This document shows positions 1 through 8,079 of a stretch of 64,000 bases of DNA, one piece after another. Origin of the DNA: Actinomyces faecalis. GTDB taxonomy: Bacteria; Actinomycetota; Actinomycetes; Actinomycetales; Actinomycetaceae. The stretch lies in contig NZ_CP063418.1 of assembly GCF_013184985.2 (NCBI RefSeq), positions 1,302,001-1,366,000 of the forward strand. The letters are read 5' to 3'. Under the pieces are notes generated by a model. The model was not told where the DNA came from. It was given only the letters and a program-made list of their open reading frames with translations, and ran no database searches. Position numbers and translations under genes: made by a program. The number at the start of each line of letters is the position of its first letter. Position 1 is the stretch's first letter.

Positions 1-921
1 GATCTGTGGGGGGAGGGTCAGGTCCTCGGCCGCGAGCGCACCAGCGAGCTGAACAGGCGTGCGGGCGCCAAGCACCGTCGAGGCCACCCCGGCGGCGTCG
101 CGGGCCCAGGCCAGCGCCACCTCGACAGGCCTGCGGTCCAGGCCTGCGGCGGCAGTGGCCACCGCCTCGACGACGCCTTCGAGACCCGGGTCGAGGTACG
201 CAGCGACGTAGGAGCGCAGGTGCGGTGAGGCGGCCCGGGAGTCAGCCGGCGTCGTCGCCCGGTACTTGCCTGTGAGCACCCCCCGCCCCAGAGGCGCGTA
301 GCCGATGACCCCCAGGCCCAGGGCCTGGGCGGCGGGCATGAGCTCACGCTCGGTGCCGCGGCACAGCAGCGAGTGCTCCACCTCGACACCGGCCATGCCC
401 GGGCCCCCGTGCTCGCGCAGGAGGTCGGCAGCGTGGACCGTGGCCCAGGCAGGATGGTTGGAGACCCCCACGTAGCGTGCGCGTCCCGAGGACACGGCGG
501 TGCGCAGGGCGTCCACCGTCTCGTCCACAGGCGTTGTGGGGTCCGGGACCTGAACCAGCCACAGGTCCAGGTGGTCGGTGCCCAGCCGCCTCAGGCTGGC
601 GTCAAGGGTGTCGAGCAGGGTGCCGCGTGAGGCGTCCGCGACGGAGGACCGCTCTCCGGTACGCCAGGTACGGACCCCGGCCTTGGAGACCAGCACCAGG
701 TCGGAGCGGTCGACGTGGTCAGCCAGCAGCGAGCCGATGACCTCCTCGCTCAGGCCCTGGCAGTAGGAGGCGGCGGTGTCCACCAGCGTCCCGCCCGCGT
801 CGAGGAAGATATCGAGCTGCTCGCGGGCCTCGAGCTCGTCGGTGTCACGCCCCCAGGTCATGGTGCCCAGACCCACCGAGGACACCCGTAGGCCCGTACG
901 GCCTAGTCTGCGGTGCTCCAT
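1..921 (-). CDS. aldo/keto reductase (3' end cut by window edge)
   Basis: This is an NAD(P)H-dependent aldo/keto reductase of the (beta/alpha)8 type, probably a cytosolic carbonyl reductase of unknown substrate. Reading leftwards from the ATG at 921 the frame stays open for 307 codons to base 1, so only the extreme C-terminus is missing. The N-terminus has the usual hairpin and 'GLGTMTWG' strand. Catalytic Asp48, Tyr53 (in 'TAASYCQGLSEE') and Lys80 are present. The fourth tetrad residue, normally His in a 'DLxxxHxxDP' context, is Gln124 ('DLWLVQVPDP'), which is unusual. The cofactor end shows 'YVGVSN' and 'GYAPLGRGVLTGKY'. A TAGGGT hexamer at 933-928 lies 6 bases upstream of the ATG, indicating a leaderless transcript and supporting this start. 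Confidence 0.88.
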   Translation of the reverse strand, partial: MEHRRLGRTGLRVSSVGLGTMTWGRDTDELEAREQLDIFLDAGGTLVDTAASYCQGLSEEVIGSLLADHVDRSDLVLVSKAGVRTWRTGERSSVADASRGTLLDTLDASLRRLGTDHLDLWLVQVPDPTTPVDETVDALRTAVSSGRARYVGVSNHPAWATVHAADLLREHGGPGMAGVEVEHSLLCRGTERELMPAAQALGLGVIGYAPLGRGVLTGKYRATTPADSRAASPHLRSYVAAYLDPGLEGVVEAVATAAAGLDRRPVEVALAWARDAAGVASTVLGARTPVQLAGALAAEDLTLPPQI

Positions 922-943
922 GGCCTCACCCTAGGTGCGAGGC

Positions 944-1870
944 TCAGGCCTGGACCCTGCGGCGCGCCGTCAGCAGCTGAGCCAGGCCCTGGCTCGGCAG
1001 GGGCGGGGTCGTCCCTCCGAACAAGGGACAGGCTGACTGGAAGGCGCACCAGTCGCACAGGCGTGAGCGTCGTGGACTGAACTCTCCCTGCTCCGCGCAG
1101 TCCTCGACCTCGTCCCACAGGTGGTCCAGGCGCGTCTCCATAGCGTCCAGCTCGCCCAGGACCGGGTCGTGGGTCAGGACCCGACCGTCCTTGAGATAGA
1201 CCAGCTGCAGGCGGCGGGGAGCCTGACCTCGCAGACGCCAGAGCACCAGCCCGTAGAAGCGCATCTGGAACAGCGCGTCGTGCTGGAACCGCGGAGAGGG
1301 CGACTTCCCGGTCTTGTAGTCGACCACACGCATCGCGCCGTCAGCGGCGACGTCGAGGCGGTCGACGAACCCACGCAGCAGCAGGCCGGAACGGGTCTCG
1401 GTCTGGACGAAGAGCTCACGCTCAGCCGGCTCCAGCCGCGTGGGGTTCTCCATCGTGAAGTAGGTGCGCACCAGCGCGCGGGCCTCCTCCAGCCACGGTG
1501 CCACGGCATCGGGCGACTCGAACAGCTCCATGACCTCGGGGCTCTTGTCCTGGTGGGCCTGCCACTGCCCGGGCAGCATCTCCACGGCTGCCTCAACGGT
1601 TCGCTGGGATGCTGGCAGGTCGTAGAGCCTCTCCAGGACGGCGTGGACCAGCGTGCCCTTGTGGGTGGCCAGGGTCCCGGGCTCAGGCAGATGGTCCACC
1701 GTGCGCAGGCGGAACATGAGAGGGCACTGCATGAAGTCCTTGGCCCTCGACGGTGACAGCGCCGCGCGGCGGACGCGTGTCCGCGGCGCGCTGGCCCCAG
1801 GTCCGGTCGGACGGACAGGGGCGTCGGCGTCGTGCACCTGGTCAGGCTGGTCGGTGGGTGGCTGGCTCAC
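944..1870 (-). CDS. RecB-like PD-(D/E)XK exonuclease with Fe-S cluster motif
   Basis: Single-domain RecB-family nuclease of 308 aa (COG2887-like), presumably acting on DNA ends. A His in 'LVHAVLERL' (about 76), Asp170 in 'GFVDRLDV', and the Asp184/Lys186 pair in 'VVDYKTGKS' form the nuclease site. Cys49 ('FMQCP') with Cys272, Cys275 and Cys281 ('CDWCAFQSACP') form the four-cysteine pattern that binds a 4Fe-4S cluster in AddB and Cas4 relatives. An upstream GTG at 1918 keeps the frame open, but a TAGGTT hexamer at 1883-1878 sits 7 bases before the GTG at 1870, so 1870 is preferred as a leaderless start. A RecB-like gene next to trmI and the Mpa/ARC locus is also the arrangement in mycobacteria. 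Confidence 0.85.
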   Translation of the reverse strand: MSQPPTDQPDQVHDADAPVRPTGPGASAPRTRVRRAALSPSRAKDFMQCPLMFRLRTVDHLPEPGTLATHKGTLVHAVLERLYDLPASQRTVEAAVEMLPGQWQAHQDKSPEVMELFESPDAVAPWLEEARALVRTYFTMENPTRLEPAERELFVQTETRSGLLLRGFVDRLDVAADGAMRVVDYKTGKSPSPRFQHDALFQMRFYGLVLWRLRGQAPRRLQLVYLKDGRVLTHDPVLGELDAMETRLDHLWDEVEDCAEQGEFSPRRSRLCDWCAFQSACPLFGGTTPPLPSQGLAQLLTARRRVQA

Positions 1871-2015
1871 AGGCGTGAACCTACCGCGCGCCCGGCCGGG
1901 ACGGCCTCGCGACGACACGGTGGTCCACAGGCCTGAGCCGTCAGCGCGCTCGTGACGAGGCTGTGGGGACAGGGCCGGTTACGGGCGATGCAGGCCACGC
2001 CGATAGGCTCCGGGC

Positions 2016-3134
2016 ATGTCTGCTGCTTCTCGTCGCACCGGTCAGGGCCTAGTCCTTGGACGGGTCGGTGGTGCGCCCGTCGTGGTCGCCCCGACCTCCG
2101 TCCTCCTCGGCCTGCTGATCGCCGGTACCTGGCTGCCCGCGGTCTCGCGCTCGATGAGCGGCTACCACCTGCTCGCGGTCCTGGGCGTGGTGGCCGCTAC
2201 CGTGCTCGGCGTGGCGCTGTCAGTGCTTCTTCACGAGCTGGCCCACGGCCTGAGCGGTACCGTGCTGGGACGCCGGCCCGTGCGCTACGAGCTCTACCTG
2301 TGGGGCGGGCGCACGACCTTCGGACCAGCGTCGACGGCACAGGGATGGCGCCCGTGGAAGGACGTGGTGACCTCCGTCGCAGGTCCCGCGGTCAACCTCG
2401 TGCTGTGGGGTGCAGGCCGCTGGCTGCTGACCACGGTGTGGCTGCCCTACCCCCTCTCCATCCTCGTGTGGGCGCTGACGTGGGTGAACCTCGCCCTCGC
2501 GGTCTTCAACATCCTGCCCGCGCTCCCGCTGGACGGCGGGCACGCGGTGGCCGCGCTCATCGCGCAGGTCACGGGCAGGCCGCGTACCGGCCAGGTCGTC
2601 GCGGCCTGGGGCGGTCTCGTTGTCGTGGCCGGTATCGCCTGGCAGTGGCTGGTGCGCCCGCTGGTGCTGGATGGTCAGCGCCCTGACGGCTTCTCCCTGG
2701 TCCTGGCTGTCATGGTGGCCTGGCCCCTGGCCCAGACGAGCTGGACCCTGCTCGGCCTGGGACGAGGCTCGCGTGCTGCGGCTCGGCTGGACCTGCGCCC
2801 GCTGGTACGCCCGGTCCAGGCCCTGCCCGCCTCCACGCCACTGGCCCGGGTGCGTGACGCGCTGGACGACGGCGTCGGCCTGGTCGTCGTGGTCGACGGC
2901 CCGAGGCTCCTGGGAACCATCGACGCGGCGGGCCTGGCCACGCTGCGCGGAGTGGACGAGTCGAGCGCGAGCGCTGGGGCCGTGTGCACCGTGCTTCCGC
3001 CGGCCGCTGTCACCGGTGCCACGGCCGGCCCGGCGGCGGCCCAGGCCCTGGCCCGTGCACGAGAGGTCTCGCGCTGGCTCGTCCTGGTCGAGGCGGGCAC
3101 GCTGCTCGGGGCGGTGCCCACCGGCGCCCGGTAG
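2016..3134 (+). CDS. site-2 protease family (M50) membrane metalloprotease
   Basis: Polytopic intramembrane zinc metalloprotease of 372 aa, of the family that cleaves membrane-bound substrates such as anti-sigma factors. The zinc motif HELAH is at residues 73-77 inside a transmembrane helix, and the second conserved motif 'NILPALPLDGG' at 165-175 supplies the third ligand (Asp173). About six hydrophobic segments cover residues 22-255; a soluble C-terminal part (about 265-372) looks like a degenerate CBS-type domain ('PLARVRDALDDGVGLVVVVD', 'LLGTIDAAGL'). A TAGGCT hexamer at 2004-2009 ends 6 bases before the ATG, indicating leaderless transcription. The partner substrate is not identifiable here. 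The gene lies between a divergent RecB-like gene and trmI. Confidence 0.87.
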   Translation: MSAASRRTGQGLVLGRVGGAPVVVAPTSVLLGLLIAGTWLPAVSRSMSGYHLLAVLGVVAATVLGVALSVLLHELAHGLSGTVLGRRPVRYELYLWGGRTTFGPASTAQGWRPWKDVVTSVAGPAVNLVLWGAGRWLLTTVWLPYPLSILVWALTWVNLALAVFNILPALPLDGGHAVAALIAQVTGRPRTGQVVAAWGGLVVVAGIAWQWLVRPLVLDGQRPDGFSLVLAVMVAWPLAQTSWTLLGLGRGSRAAARLDLRPLVRPVQALPASTPLARVRDALDDGVGLVVVVDGPRLLGTIDAAGLATLRGVDESSASAGAVCTVLPPAAVTGATAGPAAAQALARAREVSRWLVLVEAGTLLGAVPTGAR

Positions 3135-3243
3135 CCGGCGAGGGCGGGACGAGCGACGCCGTCGTGCTCGTGGGCGTGAATGACCTACCTCGTCACCGGA
3201 CGCCACAGGCCCGAGCGCTCCTGGCTGGCTAGACTCGCCGACG

Positions 3244-4464
3244 ATGACTCACACTGACAGCGCAGCCAGCTCTCTGCCGGACTACGACCCCGCGCGCGAC
3301 ACCCAGGTGCCTGTACCTGCTCCTGGGAGCGCCCTGGCCCACGAGGCCGGACAGGAGCCCCGCCAGGCCGCCCCCACCCTCCCGCCGCGGACGGAGACTC
3401 AGGAGGTCCTGGGCCAGGCCGGCCGGCGTGGCCCCTTCCACTACGGCGAGCGGGTCCAGGTCACGGACGTCAAGGGCGCCAAGCACACCTTCCAGCTTCA
3501 CCCCCAGGGCTGCTTCCAGTCCGGGCGAGGCTCGTTCCACCACCGCGACGTCGTCGGCCTGGACGAGGGCACCGTGCTCGTGACGGACTCGGGCCACGAG
3601 CTGCTCCTGCTGCGCCCGCTCCTGGCCGACTACGTCCTGTCCATGCCGCGTGGGGCCCAGGTGGTCTACGCCAAGGACTCCGGCCAGGTGGTCGCGCTGG
3701 GGGACATCTTTCCCGGGGCCCGGGTGCTCGAGGCGGGGGTGGGCTCAGGAGCCCTGACGATGAACCTGCTCTCGGCGATCGGGGAGACCGGCCACCTGCT
3801 GTCGGTCGAGCGGCGACACGACTTCGCCCAGATCGCCGCCTCCAACGTCGACTCCTGGTTCGGCCGCCATCACCCGGCCTGGGAGCTGCGCTGCGGGGAC
3901 CTGGCGGCGGTCACCGCGGCGCACGTGGCCGACGACTCGATCGACCGCGTCGTGCTGGACATGCTCGCCCCCTGGGAGAACGTGGCCGAGGCCGCCCGCG
4001 TCCTCGTGCCTGGAGGCGTCTTCCTGGCCTACGTGGCCACCACGACACAGCTCTCGCGCACGGTGGAGGCGCTGCGGCACTCGGGGCTCTTCACCGAGCC
4101 GGAGTCGTGGGAGTCGATGGTGCGCACCTGGAACGTCGACGGGCTGTCGGTGCGTCCCGACCACACGATGGTGGCCCACACGGGCTTCCTCCTGTCCGCC
4201 CGCCGCCTGGCGAAGGGCTCCAGGCCGCTGACACGCAAGCGCCCGCCGGCACGCGGTGCCTACGACGACGGCGGCTACTGGCTGCCCGAGGACGTCAAGG
4301 AGCGTACCTCCACCGACCGTAAGGTCCGCCGGGTGCTGCGCGACTGCCTGGCCAAGCAGCCTGCGGACGCCACCGAGGTGCTCGTCGACGCCGAGCCTGA
4401 CGCTGAGACCGGTACTGAGCCTGACGCCGAGACCGCCACGAGCCAGGGAGAGGCCCGTGACTGA
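3244..4464 (+). CDS. trmI: tRNA (adenine58-N1)-methyltransferase TrmI
   Basis: SAM-dependent methyltransferase making m1A58 in the tRNA T-loop. The SAM motif 'VLEAGVGSGALTMNLL' is at residues 161-176, preceded by the TrmI beta-barrel ('YVLSMPRGAQVVYAKD') and followed by 'DRVVLDMLAPWENVAEAARVL'. At 406 aa it is longer than the roughly 280 aa mycobacterial enzyme: it has a Pro/Glu-rich N-terminal extension of about 60 aa and an acidic C-terminal tail holding two copies of a short 'EPDAET' repeat. A TAGACT hexamer at 3230-3235 ends 8 bases before the ATG, so the transcript is probably leaderless. Its last 8 bases overlap the GTG of arc, so it is the first gene of the pupylation operon, as in many actinobacteria. 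Confidence 0.93.
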   Translation: MTHTDSAASSLPDYDPARDTQVPVPAPGSALAHEAGQEPRQAAPTLPPRTETQEVLGQAGRRGPFHYGERVQVTDVKGAKHTFQLHPQGCFQSGRGSFHHRDVVGLDEGTVLVTDSGHELLLLRPLLADYVLSMPRGAQVVYAKDSGQVVALGDIFPGARVLEAGVGSGALTMNLLSAIGETGHLLSVERRHDFAQIAASNVDSWFGRHHPAWELRCGDLAAVTAAHVADDSIDRVVLDMLAPWENVAEAARVLVPGGVFLAYVATTTQLSRTVEALRHSGLFTEPESWESMVRTWNVDGLSVRPDHTMVAHTGFLLSARRLAKGSRPLTRKRPPARGAYDDGGYWLPEDVKERTSTDRKVRRVLRDCLAKQPADATEVLVDAEPDAETGTEPDAETATSQGEARD

Positions 4465-6151
4465 GGTCCGTGGCAGCGCCGACAGGCAGGACCTGGGCCT
4501 GCCCTCACCCTCCTTCGCCTCCCACCAGCTGCGTGAGGCACGTGCCCAGGCGGTGAGCCTGGCGGAGAAGAACGAGCGCCTGGCCTCCGCCCTGACCCGT
4601 GCCCGTGAGCAGATTGCCGAGCTCGGTGAGCAGCTGGACGCCGTCACCCGGCCCCCGGTCACGCTGGCGGTGCTGACCGGGGTTCCTGGGCAGGAGGAGG
4701 CGTCAGAGCCGACCGGCGCGCGTCCCGCGCAGGTCGAGGTCGTGCTGGCCGGACGCCCGATGCGCCTGGGCCTGCACCCGAGCCTGGACCCGGCGGGTCT
4801 GAGCGTGGGCCAGCAGGTGGCCGTCAACGACCAGATGCTCGTCGTGGACGCGCTGCCGGCTGCGGACACCGGGGAGGCCGTGACCCTGGACGAGGTGCTC
4901 GACGCCGGTCGTGCCCTGGTGACCACCGGGTCGGGCAGCACCCGGGTGCTGCGCCTCGCAGGACCGCTGAGCCAGGCCTCGCTCCAGGCAGGGGACACCC
5001 TGGCCGCCGACCTGCGGGCCGACGTCGCCACGGCGGTGGTCGAGCGCACGAGCGTGGAGCAGCTGGTGGTGACCGAGACCCCGGACGTGTCCTGGCAGGA
5101 CATCGGGGGGCTGGGAGCGCAGATCGAGGAGATCCGTGACGCCCTCGAGCTGCCCTTCGCCCATCCAGGGCTCTACCGGAGCTACGGGCTCCGCGCTCCC
5201 AAGGGCCTGCTGCTCTACGGTCCCCCCGGCTGCGGCAAGACGCTGATCGCCAAGGCCGTCGCCACGTCCCTGGCGAGGTCCGCCAGCCAGGGCGGACACG
5301 CTGCTGGCGGCAGCAGAAGCGCAGCCTTCCTCAACATCAAGGGACCGGAGCTGCTGAGCAAGTTCGTCGGGGAGACCGAGCGCCAGATCCGGGCCATCTT
5401 CGAGCAGGCGCGCAAGGTCGCCGCAGAGGACCGCCCCGTCGTCATCTTCTTCGACGAGATGGAGGCGCTCTTCCGCACCCGTGGGACCGGTGTGTCCTCG
5501 GACGTGGAGACGATGATCGTCCCCCAGGTCCTGGCTGAGATCGACGGGGTCGAGTCGCTGCGCAACGTCGTGATCATCGGAGCCTCCAACCGCGAGGACA
5601 TGATCGACCCGGCGATCCTGCGGCCGGGGCGCCTGGACGTCAAGATCCGTGTCGACCGGCCGGACGCCGGCGGCGCGCTGGAGGTCATGTCCAAGCACCT
5701 GCGCGCCGACCTGCCGCTGGACCCCGGCGAGCTCGCCTCCCACGACGGCGACCGGGAGGCCACCGCCCGCTCGATGCGCGAGGCGGTGGTCGCGGCGATG
5801 TACGCACGCACCCCGGGCAACGCGGTCCTGCGCGTGACCTACGCCTCGTCGATGACCGAGACCCTGTACCTGGGTGACCTCGTCAGCGGTGCGATGCTGG
5901 CCGCCGTCGTCGCACGGGCCAAGACCGCTGCGATCAAGGACGAGCTGGCCGGGGGTGACGGCGGGCTGTCCACCCCACGGCTGCTGGCGGCGGCTCGGGC
6001 CGAGGCGCGTCAGAACGAGGAGATCACCGGGGCCACCAACCCCGAGGGGTGGGCCCGTGTGGTGGGCCATCGTGGCGAGGCGATCCGCAGCGTCACGCGT
6101 CTGACGGCACCGGACGCCCAGGCAGGCACCGAGCCCGAGGAGGAGCAGTGA
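4457..6151 (+). CDS. arc: ARC/Mpa AAA ATPase of the pupylation system
   Basis: Hexameric AAA unfoldase that recognises Pup through an N-terminal coiled coil. In 564 aa one sees the coiled coil (about 25-62), two OB-like domains (about 68-195), Walker A 'GPPGCGKT' at 255-262, Walker B 'FFDE' at 331-334 and the second region of homology 'NREDMIDPAILRPGRLD'. The GTG start at 4457 is chosen because it overlaps trmI by 8 bases and gives a family-length N-terminus; the frame is open further upstream only inside trmI. The C-terminus ends in '...GTEPEEEQ' instead of the Gln-Tyr-Leu tail that docks Mpa/ARC on the 20S core. With no prcBA genes in the locus, this ATPase probably works without a proteasome, as proposed for corynebacteria. 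Its stop overlaps the dop GTG. Confidence 0.95.
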   Translation: MTEVRGSADRQDLGLPSPSFASHQLREARAQAVSLAEKNERLASALTRAREQIAELGEQLDAVTRPPVTLAVLTGVPGQEEASEPTGARPAQVEVVLAGRPMRLGLHPSLDPAGLSVGQQVAVNDQMLVVDALPAADTGEAVTLDEVLDAGRALVTTGSGSTRVLRLAGPLSQASLQAGDTLAADLRADVATAVVERTSVEQLVVTETPDVSWQDIGGLGAQIEEIRDALELPFAHPGLYRSYGLRAPKGLLLYGPPGCGKTLIAKAVATSLARSASQGGHAAGGSRSAAFLNIKGPELLSKFVGETERQIRAIFEQARKVAAEDRPVVIFFDEMEALFRTRGTGVSSDVETMIVPQVLAEIDGVESLRNVVIIGASNREDMIDPAILRPGRLDVKIRVDRPDAGGALEVMSKHLRADLPLDPGELASHDGDREATARSMREAVVAAMYARTPGNAVLRVTYASSMTETLYLGDLVSGAMLAAVVARAKTAAIKDELAGGDGGLSTPRLLAAARAEARQNEEITGATNPEGWARVVGHRGEAIRSVTRLTAPDAQAGTEPEEEQ

Positions 6152-7899
6152 GCCGGCGGGAGCCGGTCGTCCGCCCGGTGGGCCTGGAGACCGAGTACGG
6201 GATCCTCCAGCCTGGCAACCCCTATGCCAACCCGGTCGCGATGGCCTCCAGCCTCGTCGCCGCCTACGGTGCACGCTCCCGTCCCGGGCTGCGAGGCGTG
6301 GACGGGGCAGAGGCTGCGCCGGTGCGCTGGGACTACGAGGGGGAGGACCCGCTGGCGGACCTGCGTGGCGGTCACCTGGACCGTGCTGCGGCCCACCCCT
6401 CGATGCTCACCGACGACCCCGATCACCTGGCCCCCTCAGGGCAGCAGGGCGAGACCGGACCTGACCCGGCGGCGGACCTGCCCCCGGCGCCGTGGGGGAC
6501 CCGGCCGCGTCCCAGCGCCGCCGAGGAGGCCCTGCCCCGGGCCACGACGACGGTGCTGACCAACGGCGCACGCCTGTACGTCGACCACGCCCACCCCGAG
6601 TACTCCTCGCCCGAGGTCCTCACCCCCCATGACGCCGTGGTGTGGGACCGGGCCGGCGAGGTGGTGGCCCGCCGGGCCATGCAGGCCCTGGCGCAGGGGG
6701 CCGGCGGGGTCGTGGCGGACGAGGTGGTGCTCTACAAGAACAACGTCGACGGTAAGGGAGCGGCCTACGGGTCCCACGAGAGCTATCTCGTGCAGCGCTC
6801 GCTGCCCTTCGAGGACCTGGCCGCCGCGCTCATCCCCTTCCTCGTCACCCGTCCGGTCCTGGCCGGGGCCGGCCGCGTGGGGATCGGGCAGCGCTCCGAG
6901 CGCCCCGGCTTCCAGATGAGCCAGAGGGCGGACTACGTCGAGAACGACGTCGGCCTGCAGACCACCTTCAACCGGCCTGTCGTCAACACCCGCGACGAGC
7001 CGCACGCCGAGGCCTCACGCTGGCGCCGCCTGCACGTGATCAACGGCGACGCCAACCGCTTCGAGACACCGATCTACCTCAAGGTCGCGACCACCAGCCT
7101 GCTGCTGTGGTACCTGGAGCGCTCGCACGCCCGGGGCGAGGGCCTGGGCCGGCTGGAGGGGCTGCGGCTCACCGGTGACCCGGTCGAGGAGCAGTGGGCG
7201 ACGTCCCACGACGTGACGCTGCGCCACGAGCTGGCCACCGTCGACGGGCCGCGCACGGCCCTGGGTATCCAGCGCCGCTACCTGGAGGTGGTGGGCCAGG
7301 CGGTGGCCGACGACGGCCTGGACGACCAGGACGCTGCGCTGACGACGCAGGCGCTCAGCCTGTGGGACGAGGTGCTCACGGCGCTGGAGGACTACGCTGC
7401 CGCGCTCGGTACCCCTCGGCAGGCGCAGGCGACGACGCGAGCTGCCCGGGACGTGGAGTGGGTCGCCAAGCTGCAGCTGTGCGAAGGACTTCGAGCCCGC
7501 GCCTCCAGCGGCTGGGACGACCCGCGCCTGGCGGCCCTGGACATCCAGTGGGCCGACCTGCGCGGCGGCCAGGGCCTGGCCGAGCGGCTCGTCGCCGCCG
7601 GCCGTACCCGGCGCCTGGCCACGGACGAGGAGATCGAGGACGCGGCCCTGACGGCTCCGGCCGGTACCCGGGCGGCGCTGCGCGGCAGGGCGGTGGCTGA
7701 GCTCGCCCAGGTCGTCGGCGCCTCGTGGACGAGTCTCGTGCTCGACCTTCCCGGCCGTGCTGAGCTCGCTCGCCTCAGCCTTCCTGGCGACGTCGTCATG
7801 GACGACGGCGAGGTCGAGCGGGTCCTGCGGGTGCTGCACGACGCCGTCGCCGCGACGATTGGGACGAGCGGACCGTCAGAGAGAGAATCACGCCCATGA
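6148..7899 (+). CDS. dop: Dop, deamidase/depupylase of Pup
   Basis: Carboxylate-amine ligase-fold enzyme that deamidates the C-terminal Gln of Pup to Glu and removes Pup from substrates. The N-terminal 'GLETEYG' (12-18) carries metal-binding Glu residues, and 'NGARLYVDHAHPEYSSPE' (139-156) includes the Asp (146) equivalent to the catalytic nucleophile or base. The start is the GTG at 6148, which overlaps the arc stop (GTGA). The product of 583 aa is clearly longer than the roughly 500 aa mycobacterial Dop; nearly all the excess is an insertion between about residues 38 and 132, rich in Pro, Asp and Gly, at the site of the known Dop loop. It is translationally coupled to pup by ATGA. Confidence 0.95.
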   Translation: MSRREPVVRPVGLETEYGILQPGNPYANPVAMASSLVAAYGARSRPGLRGVDGAEAAPVRWDYEGEDPLADLRGGHLDRAAAHPSMLTDDPDHLAPSGQQGETGPDPAADLPPAPWGTRPRPSAAEEALPRATTTVLTNGARLYVDHAHPEYSSPEVLTPHDAVVWDRAGEVVARRAMQALAQGAGGVVADEVVLYKNNVDGKGAAYGSHESYLVQRSLPFEDLAAALIPFLVTRPVLAGAGRVGIGQRSERPGFQMSQRADYVENDVGLQTTFNRPVVNTRDEPHAEASRWRRLHVINGDANRFETPIYLKVATTSLLLWYLERSHARGEGLGRLEGLRLTGDPVEEQWATSHDVTLRHELATVDGPRTALGIQRRYLEVVGQAVADDGLDDQDAALTTQALSLWDEVLTALEDYAAALGTPRQAQATTRAARDVEWVAKLQLCEGLRARASSGWDDPRLAALDIQWADLRGGQGLAERLVAAGRTRRLATDEEIEDAALTAPAGTRAALRGRAVAELAQVVGASWTSLVLDLPGRAELARLSLPGDVVMDDGEVERVLRVLHDAVAATIGTSGPSERESRP

Positions 7900-8078
7900 G
7901 CGAGCACGAGCAGATCCGACCCACCGGCGGCAGCGACGACGACCTCCCGGAGGTCCCGGGAGGTACCGGCCAGACCCAGGTCACCGGGGTCGACGACATC
8001 CTTGACGAGATCGACTCCGTGCTGGAGACCAACGCCGCGGCCTTCGTCCAGGGATTCGTGCAGAAGGGCGGTCAGTGA
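7896..8078 (+). CDS. pup: Pup, prokaryotic ubiquitin-like protein
   Basis: Small intrinsically disordered modifier of 60 aa that PafA attaches to lysines. The C-terminal half has the conserved ARC-binding helix ('DDILDEIDSVLETNA') and the end 'GFVQKGGQ'. Because the last residue is Gln, the encoded form must be deamidated by Dop before ligation. The N-terminal half is polar and acidic, as usual. The ATG overlaps the dop stop (ATGA), and pafA begins one base after its stop codon, so dop, pup and pafA are made from one message. The space between pup and pafA, where prcB and prcA normally lie, is a single base. Confidence 0.98.
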   Translation: MSEHEQIRPTGGSDDDLPEVPGGTGQTQVTGVDDILDEIDSVLETNAAAFVQGFVQKGGQ

Positions 8079-8079
8079 G

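Noticed and set aside
4256..4456. Longer N-terminus for the ARC ATPase
   Set aside because: It would overlap trmI by 200 bases and read Pro/Thr/Arg-rich nonsense; the GTG at 4457 gives the family N-terminus.
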